Assembly: GCA_913063405.1 (NCBI GenBank)
Contig: CAJXZB010000017.1
Location: forward strand, 1-64,000
From: an uncultured Ulvibacter sp.
GTDB taxonomy: Bacteria > Bacteroidota > Bacteroidia > Flavobacteriales > Flavobacteriaceae
Reading direction: 5' to 3'
Length of the DNA stretch: 64,000 nucleotides
The notes under the pieces are model-generated. The model saw nothing but the letters and a program-made list of their open reading frames with translations. It searched no databases and was not told the origin of the DNA. Below are positions 17,524 to 26,387 of this stretch, one piece after another. The position numbers and the translations under genes are program-made. Position 1 is the first letter of the stretch, and each line of letters begins with the position of its first letter.

Positions 17524-18306
17524 ATGAGACATTCTATCGCAAAGATTATCTATATATTATTGACTTTTCTATGCATCGCTTCATGCAAGAAAGATGCCAA
17601 AAGTAATACCGTAGATGATCTCAAAGCTGAAAACCGTAAAGTTATTGGTACTTCAGCAGAGGACTTGCTCTCAGATGATATTTACCCGAAACTTAATGTC
17701 GAACTAGTTTATTTTGGACTCTACAAACCTTCAGAAGAGTCTATCACCAATTTGCGAACCTTTTTAATCGAAAGATTAAATAAACCAACTAGTATCAACA
17801 TTATTGAGACCTCCATAGCCGAACCTCAGGGTGCCCCTTTTAATACTGAGGAAATAAAGGCAATTGAAGATGTAAATCGAACAGAATATACCGATGGAGA
17901 CACCATCTCAATTTATATCTTCTTTTCTAATGGAAAATCGTCCAATGATTCTAATACAACCGTTACCTTGGGCTCTGCCTACTTTAATACTTCTATTGTT
18001 ATTTATCAGAAAACTATTTTGGACATTGTGAATACAGACCCTGATATAAGTCTGGTTAATTTAGAAACAACGACTATACATCACGAGCTAGGTCATCTAT
18101 TAGGGCTAGTGAATCTTCAAGATGACGATATTCATATGGACCATGAAGATTTGGGACATAGAAAGCATTGTATCATTGAGGATTGTTTGATGTACTTCGA
18201 GAGCAACACCCGCTCTGCGGTCATGCAACGCTTTTCTAACAGAAGCAATATCTCTCAATTGGACCCTCTTTGTATTGCAGATCTACAAACGAAAGGTGGG
18301 CTTTAA
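17524..18306 (+). CDS. Archaemetzincin-like zinc metalloprotease, lipoprotein
   Basis: The 260-residue protein has a lipoprotein signal with lipobox cysteine near residue 21 (IASCKKD). The catalytic motif HELGHLLGLVN lies near residues 187-197. About 20 residues later HCIIEDCLMYF supplies the C-x4-C-x-M pattern and Met-turn of archaemetzincins. The usual third histidine follows after an insertion rather than directly (HExxHxxG then HC), which is unusual. The family is annotated in Bacteroidota as membrane metalloprotease; the substrate is unknown. It is probably anchored in the outer membrane or periplasm. Confidence 0.8.
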   Translation: MRHSIAKIIYILLTFLCIASCKKDAKSNTVDDLKAENRKVIGTSAEDLLSDDIYPKLNVELVYFGLYKPSEESITNLRTFLIERLNKPTSINIIETSIAEPQGAPFNTEEIKAIEDVNRTEYTDGDTISIYIFFSNGKSSNDSNTTVTLGSAYFNTSIVIYQKTILDIVNTDPDISLVNLETTTIHHELGHLLGLVNLQDDDIHMDHEDLGHRKHCIIEDCLMYFESNTRSAVMQRFSNRSNISQLDPLCIADLQTKGGL

Positions 18307-18309
18307 GTA

Positions 18310-19944
18310 TTATTCTCTTGAATAGACTTTCGCTCCACCAATAAAAGTTGCGAGTACTTTGGTTTTTGGAATGCTGTCCTCTTGTATTGTCATAATATCT
18401 CGATCTAAAACCGTAAAATCAGCAAATTTTCCGACTTCAATACTTCCTTTTTCATTCTCTTCGAAATTTGAATAAGCCGCCCAAATAGTCATTCCCTTTA
18501 AAGCTTCTTCTCTTGTTAAACCTTCTTCTTTTCTGAAACCTCCTTCTGGATAATTCTCTAAATCCTTACGCGCAACAGCTGCATAAAAAGTATACATTGG
18601 GTTAACTTTTTCTACAGGAAAATCGGTTCCTAATACAATAACACCAGCTTTATCTAAAAGTGATCTCATTGCATATGCCCCTTTTATTCTTTCTGAACCT
18701 ACTCTATCTTCTGCCCAATACATATCGCTAGTCGCATGGGTTGGTTGTACGGACGGAATAATATTATTTGAAAAAAAATCAAAATCCGAAGGTGTAATCA
18801 CCTGAGCGTGCTCCACCTTCCAACGAGCATCCTTCTTTCCTTTTAACGCATTATTGTAAGCTCTCAACACCGAAATATTAGCAGAATCCCCAATAGCATG
18901 CGTATTCATCTGATAACCAGCAACCGAAATGCGTTTCGCTAAAGCCATTAATTCACCTTGGTTGGTTATCATCGTGCCAAATTGCCCAGGCTGATCGCTG
19001 TAATGAGCGCGCATAGTGGCTCCTCGAGAACCCAAAGCTCCATCAGCATATACCTTTACAGATCGTACGTTGAGTCGATCGGTCTTAATAATTCCTTTTT
19101 CATCTAGGAAGTAATCTAAGTTTTTTTGGCCATTAGCCACCATTGCATATACCCGTATAGACATTTCCCCGATCTGTTGCAGACTATCAATTGACTCAAT
19201 TATATGGCGCTCAAGACCTGCATCGTTCACTGTTGTAAGGCCCATTTCTATACATTTTTCCTCTCCATCTTTCAAGGCATTTATTGTGAAATCGACACTA
19301 CGTTCGGGAAAAATTCCATAAATATCTTTCCTCGCTTTATCTACTAAAACTCCTGTGGGCTTGCCGTCTTTTACAATAACTTCACCACCCTTCATTTTTG
19401 ATTCTGCGGTAATATTTGCATATTTAAGTACTCTAGTATTTACTACAGAAGCATGTCCGTCAATACGATTTAAGGCAACTGGAATATCTGGGAAAAGAGA
19501 ATCAAGTATTTCATTGCTGGGAAATTCTTTTATTTCCCAATCGTTTTGATCCCATCCGCGACCAAAAATATGATCCATTTGTTTTTCTTCCTGAAAAGCC
19601 ACCACACGCTCAATAACCTCCTCGAAACTAGAAGTGCCAACGAGATCAACATATTGCAGACTTACTCCTAAACCGTATAAATGACAATGTGCATCGATTA
19701 AACCTGGTACAATCGTTTTACCATTAGCGTCGTAGACTTCAGAAATGGTGTATTTAAGTTCTAATTCAGGTTTCTTTCCTATTTCTAGGATTCTTCCGTC
19801 CTTAATAACAAATGCAGATACCAAATCAAAAGCTTCATTTACCGTGTAGATATTCGCATTCGTTACAAACAAATCTGCTGAAAGCTTTTTGGGAGTACAG
19901 GAAACAATGACTAAAAATGCGAATAGATATGTTAGCTTTCTCAT
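18310..19944 (-). CDS. Amidohydrolase, YtcJ-like, lipoprotein
   Basis: The 544-residue protein has a lipoprotein signal (VIVSCTPKK, Cys16). The amidohydrolase-3 fold follows: metal-binding DAHCHLYGLG (about 83-92), a catalytic lysine region VKVYADGALGSRGA, HAIGD, and a late Asp in LGTDFPVEKVNP. YtcJ-type enzymes hydrolyse N-acyl or cyclic amide bonds; no substrate can be named. It ends 3 bases from the convergent metalloprotease stop. All metal ligands look intact. Confidence 0.88.
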   Translation of the reverse strand: MRKLTYLFAFLVIVSCTPKKLSADLFVTNANIYTVNEAFDLVSAFVIKDGRILEIGKKPELELKYTISEVYDANGKTIVPGLIDAHCHLYGLGVSLQYVDLVGTSSFEEVIERVVAFQEEKQMDHIFGRGWDQNDWEIKEFPSNEILDSLFPDIPVALNRIDGHASVVNTRVLKYANITAESKMKGGEVIVKDGKPTGVLVDKARKDIYGIFPERSVDFTINALKDGEEKCIEMGLTTVNDAGLERHIIESIDSLQQIGEMSIRVYAMVANGQKNLDYFLDEKGIIKTDRLNVRSVKVYADGALGSRGATMRAHYSDQPGQFGTMITNQGELMALAKRISVAGYQMNTHAIGDSANISVLRAYNNALKGKKDARWKVEHAQVITPSDFDFFSNNIIPSVQPTHATSDMYWAEDRVGSERIKGAYAMRSLLDKAGVIVLGTDFPVEKVNPMYTFYAAVARKDLENYPEGGFRKEEGLTREEALKGMTIWAAYSNFEENEKGSIEVGKFADFTVLDRDIMTIQEDSIPKTKVLATFIGGAKVYSRE

Positions 19945-19967
19945 TTTAAAGGGTTTTCAGTAAATAT

Positions 19968-19993
19968 AAAAAAAAGCATCCCGCAAAGGATGC
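19968..19993 (-). terminator. Terminator of the barrel gene
   Basis: The minus strand shows GCATCC-TTTGCG-GGATGC followed by eight T, 27 bases past the stop of the 20020-21873 gene. It separates that operon from the amidohydrolase gene. Confidence 0.88.
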
Positions 19994-20019
19994 CTCCTGT
20001 ACATTTAAAAAAATTGCAC

Positions 20020-21873
20020 CTACCAATCGAACTTATAAGTAGCCCCTAACAATCCCTGAATCCCCAATACTTTATAGTTCGCCCATTTTTCATAGTTGTT
20101 ACTTAGCAAATTGCTTCCTTTAGCAAAAACCGATAAACTGTCGTTAATTCGATATCCTAAATTCACGTTAGCATCTACATATCCATCCAAGGTAACTTCA
20201 ACAGGAATGGTATTCGAGAAAGGCTGTCGATCAACAAACAAGTCTTTTCGCTCTCCAACGTAAAATAATGAAACGCCCCCGTACAATTGCTTGGTGATAT
20301 TGAAACTCGAAAAAACCGAAGCTTTTAAGTTTGGAAGATTCCAGGCTTCTAGTTGTCCTTTGGTATTATAATTATGATAGATTGCGTCTATCCCTAATGA
20401 AAAAGTATTGGAAATGGCAATCTTCAATTCTCCAAAAACAGCGAACGTTTTAATGTCATCGTATACTACGGTAAAGGAATTTCCTTGCTCGTAACCTTCC
20501 GCCGCCGTTTGCAATCCATAATAATTGTTCAAACGAAACAGGGCCTTGTTTTCATCCTTTCCGTAGGATGCCCTAACATTATAGCCAATAGAATTAGACA
20601 ACTTTCCTTTCAAGCCTCCAAAGGACTCATAAATTCTACTTGTTGGTGCAACTATTAAAGTTGGGGAAACAAATGGATTAGCTTCTTTGTATTGATAATA
20701 GGTATTTTGGTCCAACCCTCCTTCCAAACCACCATAGGCAGTAAGCAATTCATCGACAACCCTATAGGACACGCCAAAACAAGGATAAATAAAGAAATCC
20801 GTGTTACTATTCTCTGTGTCCAATCCAATATAGGCCGCAGCTCCTAAGGTAAGGGTGAGGTCATTGTTTACATAAGCGAATGATGGAATCACGCCTGCGT
20901 TTAGAAAGCCATATTTGATTCCAATAGTATTGAGATATCCTTTATCAAAACTTCCGTTTAAATAATTAATATCCACATCAACTTTCACAGCAAAATCTGA
21001 TACAGGTACGGTAAATTCTGGACGCACAGAAATATTAAATTCAGAAGAGCCAAATGAGTCGCTAGTAAAACGTACATTGGCAACAACTTTTTCGAAATAA
21101 GAATCGTCAATAGCCATGCTTCCTCCAACATATCCACTGAGATAACTATGTCTTGGATCAATGGTCGCTAGCGCTTCATCTGTTAGTGTATTAAAATTTT
21201 TATCTAGACCATACCAATTGAACAATTGATGACCCACTCCTGTATCCAATCTGTAAGATGCATCTCGTTGCCTGCTTGTATAGTTTGCATCCAAACTTGT
21301 ATCATAGAATTTATCTTCAAGGCGCACTCCATCCACCCCTCCTTGAGATGAATTGTGTTCAAAGAAAAACCCAACATTGTCCGTTCTACTAATCTCAAAA
21401 TTGCTATACAACTCTCCCAAAATACTGGTATAATTACCAAAACCTAATGTTGCATAATTGTCGTACAATTTGATTGGTTTCGCTTTTTCAACGGTGGCGG
21501 CCTTTCCTTTTGCCGGTGTAAAGGTAGATGCTACAGGCACGGAGAAAATACTATACTGAACAGGTTTCTTAGTGGTAGTAATCGAATCACTTAAAACTGG
21601 GGTTTCTTTTATTTTAAAAGCATCCGAAATTGTTGGAGTGTATGGCTTTACAATATTCACCACTTCGGTTCCAAGGCTTTCTTTTTCTTGAGCGTATCCC
21701 GAAATAGAGAGAAGAACACCTAATATTAAAAATACAATGCTGCGCTTCGAGTCTTTAAAAGTAATTGGAAAATAATAAGAGTTATTCTTTGCTGCTACTA
21801 GATGCATAAATATGTAATTTGTTGTTTGAGGCTTATTTCTAGAGATTCCTTTTGGGTAGGATTTAGTTTTCAT
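20020..21873 (-). CDS. TonB-receptor-like outer-membrane beta-barrel protein without plug
   Basis: The 617-residue protein has a signal segment (about 45-62, ending SISGYAQ) and a conserved EVVNIVKPYTPTISDAFKI stretch. About 500 residues of amphipathic beta-strands end in an aromatic C-terminal strand (LLGATYKFDW). I see no plug domain or clear TonB box, so calling it a receptor is not justified; a barrel related to TonB-dependent receptors is the safe reading. The signal peptide is internal in the long form, so Met23 (21807) may be the true start. The long form overlaps the upstream TPR gene by 11 bases, implying one transcript. Confidence 0.78.
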   Translation of the reverse strand: MKTKSYPKGISRNKPQTTNYIFMHLVAAKNNSYYFPITFKDSKRSIVFLILGVLLSISGYAQEKESLGTEVVNIVKPYTPTISDAFKIKETPVLSDSITTTKKPVQYSIFSVPVASTFTPAKGKAATVEKAKPIKLYDNYATLGFGNYTSILGELYSNFEISRTDNVGFFFEHNSSQGGVDGVRLEDKFYDTSLDANYTSRQRDASYRLDTGVGHQLFNWYGLDKNFNTLTDEALATIDPRHSYLSGYVGGSMAIDDSYFEKVVANVRFTSDSFGSSEFNISVRPEFTVPVSDFAVKVDVDINYLNGSFDKGYLNTIGIKYGFLNAGVIPSFAYVNNDLTLTLGAAAYIGLDTENSNTDFFIYPCFGVSYRVVDELLTAYGGLEGGLDQNTYYQYKEANPFVSPTLIVAPTSRIYESFGGLKGKLSNSIGYNVRASYGKDENKALFRLNNYYGLQTAAEGYEQGNSFTVVYDDIKTFAVFGELKIAISNTFSLGIDAIYHNYNTKGQLEAWNLPNLKASVFSSFNITKQLYGGVSLFYVGERKDLFVDRQPFSNTIPVEVTLDGYVDANVNLGYRINDSLSVFAKGSNLLSNNYEKWANYKVLGIQGLLGATYKFDW

Positions 21874-24800
21874 TGACTTCTACAGATGAATTCGTTTTAG
21901 CTTCGGTAGTTTTAATGATAGCCAATTCGGCTTTGGCTTCGTCGACTACCTCGGGATAATCCGTAAAATTTGTTATCACACTTTCTAAAATGTAAGTGGC
22001 TTGATACGCATCTTTGAGTGCGTAAAAATTCTTAGCCATTAGTACTAGTCCTTTGGCTCCATAAAACTTATAGCCCGAATAGTCGGTGGCTAACACCTGT
22101 ACCGTATCGTTTGAAGCTGTATAATCACCTTCCATATTTTGGAAATAAGCTTTATAGTATAATGCTTCAGCGGCTAATTGCCCTGTAGCAATTTTTGACA
22201 CTTCCATATAGGCTATCCTAGCTTTCTCCTCACTATCTGTTTTCATTGCGGATCGTGCAATTATGATTTGAGCATCGCTTTTAATAGCATTGTCAATCTT
22301 TGAATTCCGCAAAACTTTATCTGCATAGACAACAGCTTCGGAATATTGTTTTAATTCATAGTATGCCTTCATGCTATTTGTTTGCGCGAAGATTATATTC
22401 TGAGGAAAGTCTGCTTCAGCTTCCAGACGTTTTAAGAACTTTATTGAGTTTTCATAGTTCTTTTTTGCCAAATACAATTCAGAAATACGTGCTAATGCTT
22501 GCTCTGTAAATTCAGATTGTTCTTTAGAAACCGTAAACTCGTAATGTGGAATGGCCTTGTCATTTTTTTCTTCTGCGAAATACATTTGCCCCAAATAAAA
22601 GTGGGCTTGCAATGCATGATTCCCATTGGGAAACTGACTTAAATACGCTTCAAAACGATCAATCGCCTGAGAAGTCTTATTTTCTAAATAAGGCTGTTCG
22701 GCAGCCTTATATGTAGCATCGTCCAACTCCGCTTCGGCTACCTCAACAAAATCTAAGGTATTCACCCAAGAAGCGTAATCATCTACATTTCCTTGATCGA
22801 TATAGATAATCTTAGCAGATGAAACTGCCTGCAAGGCTTCTGGAGAAGCAGGATAATCGCTTACCACTCTTTTAAATAATGTTAAAGCATCGCTGCTCTT
22901 CCCAGAATTATCTAGAATTAGTGCTTTCTTTAGAAGTGATTTTGAAACAAGCCTGCTTTTTGGTATTTCCCTAATCAGCTTGTCATAAGTCCCAATTGCG
23001 TCACTATTATTGTTTTTGGAAAGATAACTATTACCAAGCTCGTAAAGTGCGTCATCGCGATATACAGACTTCGAATACTTGCTTATAAAAGCATTAAGTT
23101 CTTTTATTTTTGTATCGATTCTATCTACAAGTCCGTAGCTGATTGCCTTCTGAAAATGAGCATAATCATTGTTCTTAGATCCCAATTCCATTGCCGAATT
23201 GTAATTCTCCATAGCGGGCCAATACTGACTCGTTACAAAATAACTATCTCCCAAACGCAGATAGGCATCCTTCTTACGAGCATCCTCAGCACCACTATCT
23301 GCAACATATTTTTTAAAATTGTCTATTGCTTGTGGATAGTTATTTAGTTTAAAATTATTATATCCCAAATTATAAGAGCTATTGATAATTTCTGAAGTTC
23401 CTGAAGCTCCTGGAAGCTGCATAAATTGTTTATAACCAATAAGAGACTCCTTGAAATTCGATAGCCGAAAGTCACTCTCCGCTTTCCAGTAGGTGGCGCG
23501 AGCAACAAATTTGTTGTCACGAGGTTCCTTTAATGATTTATTAAAAAAAGAAATGGCTTCGGAAAAATCGCCTTCATTATATAATTCAATTCCACGATAA
23601 AAAGCTACTTTTTGATATGCTAGTTTATTTTGGAACGACTTGTTATTTTCCAAAAGCTCCATTCCCTCCTTATAATTCTTAGAAGTGATATAGGAGTCGA
23701 TAAGTAAATCCTTTATTACTTCATTGTTCTGATTATCTGGATATTTTTTAATAAATGACAGCAACACCTTCGGAACAGATTCATAACTATTTCCAATCTC
23801 ATAACTCAACTTCGCATAATTAAGCCAAGCATCTTCCTGAATTTCTACACTGAAAGTCATTTCTGAAGCATTTCTAAACGCATTTAGTGCTTGCTGTTTT
23901 TGATCTAGTTTCACATAAGACTCTGCCAAATGATAATATGCATTTTGGGCTACGGCATTTTTCCCATCCACAATTTTGTTAAACTCAGTGCTTGCATTTT
24001 GGTAATCGCCTTGCTTATAATAGGCATAGCCTAGTTGGTAGTAATCTGTATTATTCCATCTACCACGCTTTCCTTTGTAGTCTGTTAAATACGGGATCGC
24101 CTCGGTATAATTACCCAAGTTGAAATAACATTCTCCTATGATCTTTGAAAGTTCGCTTTTCTCCTTAGGGTTAGAATTGTCATACTGTTCTTTTCCAAGA
24201 TCAATAGCCTTTTGGAATTTTCCTAGCTTGAAATTCATGTCCGCTTGATAATAAGAAAGGCCCTCAGCATAGCGTTCCTCATCTTTCACGTCCTCAAAAA
24301 GTTCATTTGCCGCCTCGTATTCATCACCCTCATAAGCTATAAATCCAAGATAATATTTTGCTTGTGAGCCATACTTTTGAGAATCGCTAACCCTATTAAA
24401 ATATTTTTTTGCTTCGGTATAACGTTTCCCTTTAAAGAAGGCATATCCATTGTTAAAATTAAAACGGCTTCTTTCACCTCTACTTAAACTTCCTTCATCT
24501 ACTTTATCATACCACTTTCTGGCATAAGAATACTTTCCATTTTCAAAATAATAATTGGCAACATCTATAAAGGCAGAATTCCGCTTTAAACTAGTAGGGT
24601 ACGTGGTTACAAAATCCTCCATCAACTGATCTGCATCTTGTTGATTTAAGCGCACGGCACAATTTGCTATGTAATACGAGCAGTCACTTTTAACCGTCTC
24701 GTGATTCGCACTTTCTTTAATTCTACTAAACAAATTTTGAGCGGCCAGAAATTGATTGTTGCTGTACAATTCCAAGGCCTGATTATACACAACCAAATCA

Positions 24801-24883
24801 TTCGTGAATGCGGCTGTCTGTTGTGAGTAACTATTAAAAGTGAAAAGCAGGAAAAGGGAAACGAATATGAGGTTTTTAATCAT
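21863..24883 (-). CDS. Large periplasmic tetratricopeptide-repeat protein
   Basis: The 1006-residue protein has a signal peptide (about 1-21, NSYSQ). Roughly 20 to 25 TPR units fill almost the entire length (repeats such as YYQLGYAYYKQGDYQNASTE and YWKAESDFRLSNFKESL). The C-terminal tail is short and acidic. TPR arrays are protein-interaction scaffolds. Its stop overlaps the start of the barrel gene by 11 bases, so the pair is likely co-translated and may work together at the outer membrane. The partnership is inference; no function is established to my knowledge. Confidence 0.85.
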   Translation of the reverse strand: MIKNLIFVSLFLLFTFNSYSQQTAAFTNDLVVYNQALELYSNNQFLAAQNLFSRIKESANHETVKSDCSYYIANCAVRLNQQDADQLMEDFVTTYPTSLKRNSAFIDVANYYFENGKYSYARKWYDKVDEGSLSRGERSRFNFNNGYAFFKGKRYTEAKKYFNRVSDSQKYGSQAKYYLGFIAYEGDEYEAANELFEDVKDEERYAEGLSYYQADMNFKLGKFQKAIDLGKEQYDNSNPKEKSELSKIIGECYFNLGNYTEAIPYLTDYKGKRGRWNNTDYYQLGYAYYKQGDYQNASTEFNKIVDGKNAVAQNAYYHLAESYVKLDQKQQALNAFRNASEMTFSVEIQEDAWLNYAKLSYEIGNSYESVPKVLLSFIKKYPDNQNNEVIKDLLIDSYITSKNYKEGMELLENNKSFQNKLAYQKVAFYRGIELYNEGDFSEAISFFNKSLKEPRDNKFVARATYWKAESDFRLSNFKESLIGYKQFMQLPGASGTSEIINSSYNLGYNNFKLNNYPQAIDNFKKYVADSGAEDARKKDAYLRLGDSYFVTSQYWPAMENYNSAMELGSKNNDYAHFQKAISYGLVDRIDTKIKELNAFISKYSKSVYRDDALYELGNSYLSKNNNSDAIGTYDKLIREIPKSRLVSKSLLKKALILDNSGKSSDALTLFKRVVSDYPASPEALQAVSSAKIIYIDQGNVDDYASWVNTLDFVEVAEAELDDATYKAAEQPYLENKTSQAIDRFEAYLSQFPNGNHALQAHFYLGQMYFAEEKNDKAIPHYEFTVSKEQSEFTEQALARISELYLAKKNYENSIKFLKRLEAEADFPQNIIFAQTNSMKAYYELKQYSEAVVYADKVLRNSKIDNAIKSDAQIIIARSAMKTDSEEKARIAYMEVSKIATGQLAAEALYYKAYFQNMEGDYTASNDTVQVLATDYSGYKFYGAKGLVLMAKNFYALKDAYQATYILESVITNFTDYPEVVDEAKAELAIIKTTEAKTNSSVEVNEN

Positions 24884-25170
24884 TTCTTTTGTGGGTTTTT
24901 GAACGTATAAAGATAGGTCTTACTAAGAATGACAGAAACCAATGCCCCAAAGTTTTTAACATTTAAATGAACAACAGAAACAACTGATAACGCGAAGTTT
25001 ACCTCTGTTTTAGATCATATAGAACTCTCGGTTTCCACATTCCAACTTTTTAAATAACGTAGGAAACAGATGATAATTATGTTTAGAGAAAGAGTTTTTA
25101 TTAAAGTAGGCGGGTGGTTTTGAAAATTACCGTAATTTTAAAGCGAGACCTTTTCACAAAACCATAGATT
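24884..25170. other. Intergenic region between the divergent TPR and S74-like genes
   Basis: This 287-base region has no coding frame of note. On the minus strand TATCTTTA (24909-24916) is a possible -7 box for the TPR gene. I see no clear promoter match for the plus-strand gene and no strong hairpin. Confidence 0.4.
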
Positions 25171-25635
25171 ATGAAGAAAATTATTTTGGTTGCCATACTT
25201 ATAGCAACCGCAACGACATTCGCGCAGCGAAAAAGATATAAAAACATCACCGAAAAAAACGGGAAAATTGGAATCGGCACTAAAGTACCAGACGCATTAC
25301 TTACTGTAAAGGGACAAATACATACACAAGAAGTACTAGTAGATCTTCAAGGAGCTGTGGCTCCAGATTATGTATTTGAAGACTATTTTGAAGGATCATC
25401 GTTATTGCTTCCAACTTATAAATTCCCCAGCTTGAAAGAAGTGGGTTTATTTATTAAAAAAAATCATCATCTCCCAGGGGTTCCTTCTGCTGAAAAACTA
25501 AGTATTGAAGGAATGCGGTTAAAAGAAATGAACTTACTACTTTTACAAAAGATAGAGGAATTAATGCTATATACCTTAGAACAGCAGCAACAGATTGATC
25601 ACTTAAAGGAAGCCGTTAAAAAAATAGAGGAATAA
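25171..25635 (+). CDS. Secreted protein with tail-fibre-like (S74-chaperone-related) C-terminus
   Basis: The 154-residue protein has a signal peptide (about 1-18, TTFAQ). A GIGTKVPDALLTVKG segment typical of phage tail-fibre-like repeats follows, then YVFEDYF and NHHLPGVPSAEKL, and a C-terminal coiled coil (about 125-154). Many Flavobacteriia encode such proteins, often much longer with repeats before this end; this is a minimal version. The C-terminal coiled coil suggests trimerisation. The role is unknown, and no phage genes lie nearby. Confidence 0.78.
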   Translation: MKKIILVAILIATATTFAQRKRYKNITEKNGKIGIGTKVPDALLTVKGQIHTQEVLVDLQGAVAPDYVFEDYFEGSSLLLPTYKFPSLKEVGLFIKKNHHLPGVPSAEKLSIEGMRLKEMNLLLLQKIEELMLYTLEQQQQIDHLKEAVKKIEE

Positions 25636-25695
25636 TCGAAAAAGGAATACTTTTGCTGGAAGTGCGTTATTAATCTGAAAAACAAAAATCTTCAC

Positions 25696-26379
25696 ATGTC
25701 ACAGCCTGTTTTATTTTTAAAAGATGCTTCTATTTTTCAGAGGGAGAGTTTAATTCTGTCAGATGTTTGTGTAACTGTTGAAAAAGGGGAGTTTGTGTAT
25801 CTCATTGGGAAAACAGGAACAGGAAAGAGTAGCTTCATGAAAACTTTATATGGGGACCTACCACTTACAAAAGGGCAAGGAAATATTGTTGGCTATGACT
25901 TGGACTCTTTAAAAGAATCTGACATTCCTTTTTTAAGAAGAAAGCTTGGTGTGGTATTTCAAGATTTTAAGTTATTGAATGACCGTACTGTCAAAGACAA
26001 TCTTCTTTTTGTTTTGAATGCAACCGGCTGGAAGGACAAACCTGCTATGAATAATAGAATTGATGAAGTCCTAGACAAGGTTAGAATGAAAACTAAGAAC
26101 TTTAAATATCCATATCAATTGTCTGGAGGTGAACAACAGCGAATTGCAATTGCTAGAGCCTTGCTTAATGATCCAGAACTAATTCTTGCGGACGAACCAA
26201 CGGGTAATCTTGATCCTCAAACAAGTGTAGAGGTAATGGAAGTGTTGCAAGAAATAAACAAAAATGGAAATACCATTTTAATGGCTACCCATGATTATGC
26301 ATTGTTACTAAAATACCCTTCTAAAACACTGAAATGTGATGACAGTCAGGTGTTTGAAGTGGTACAAAAGACTGTATAA
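25696..26379 (+). CDS. ftsE: Cell-division ABC ATPase FtsE
   Basis: The 227-residue ATPase has Walker [10 protein letters not shown] (about 38-46), a Q-loop in VVFQDFKLL, signature [15 protein letters not shown] and Walker [14 protein letters not shown], followed by the H-loop ATHDY. FtsE works with the FtsX permease to control septal peptidoglycan hydrolases. No ftsX lies beside it; separation of the pair is usual in this phylum. It is 60 bases downstream of the tail-fibre-like gene and convergent with the S8 protease gene. Confidence 0.9.
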   Translation: MSQPVLFLKDASIFQRESLILSDVCVTVEKGEFVYLIGKTGTGKSSFMKTLYGDLPLTKGQGNIVGYDLDSLKESDIPFLRRKLGVVFQDFKLLNDRTVKDNLLFVLNATGWKDKPAMNNRIDEVLDKVRMKTKNFKYPYQLSGGEQQRIAIARALLNDPELILADEPTGNLDPQTSVEVMEVLQEINKNGNTILMATHDYALLLKYPSKTLKCDDSQVFEVVQKTV

Positions 26380-26387
26380 ATCGAAAT

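Noticed and set aside
24884-25170. Possible small gene or RNA in the TPR/ftsE-side gap
   Set aside because: No start with codon use like the neighbours and no terminator-like hairpin are present.
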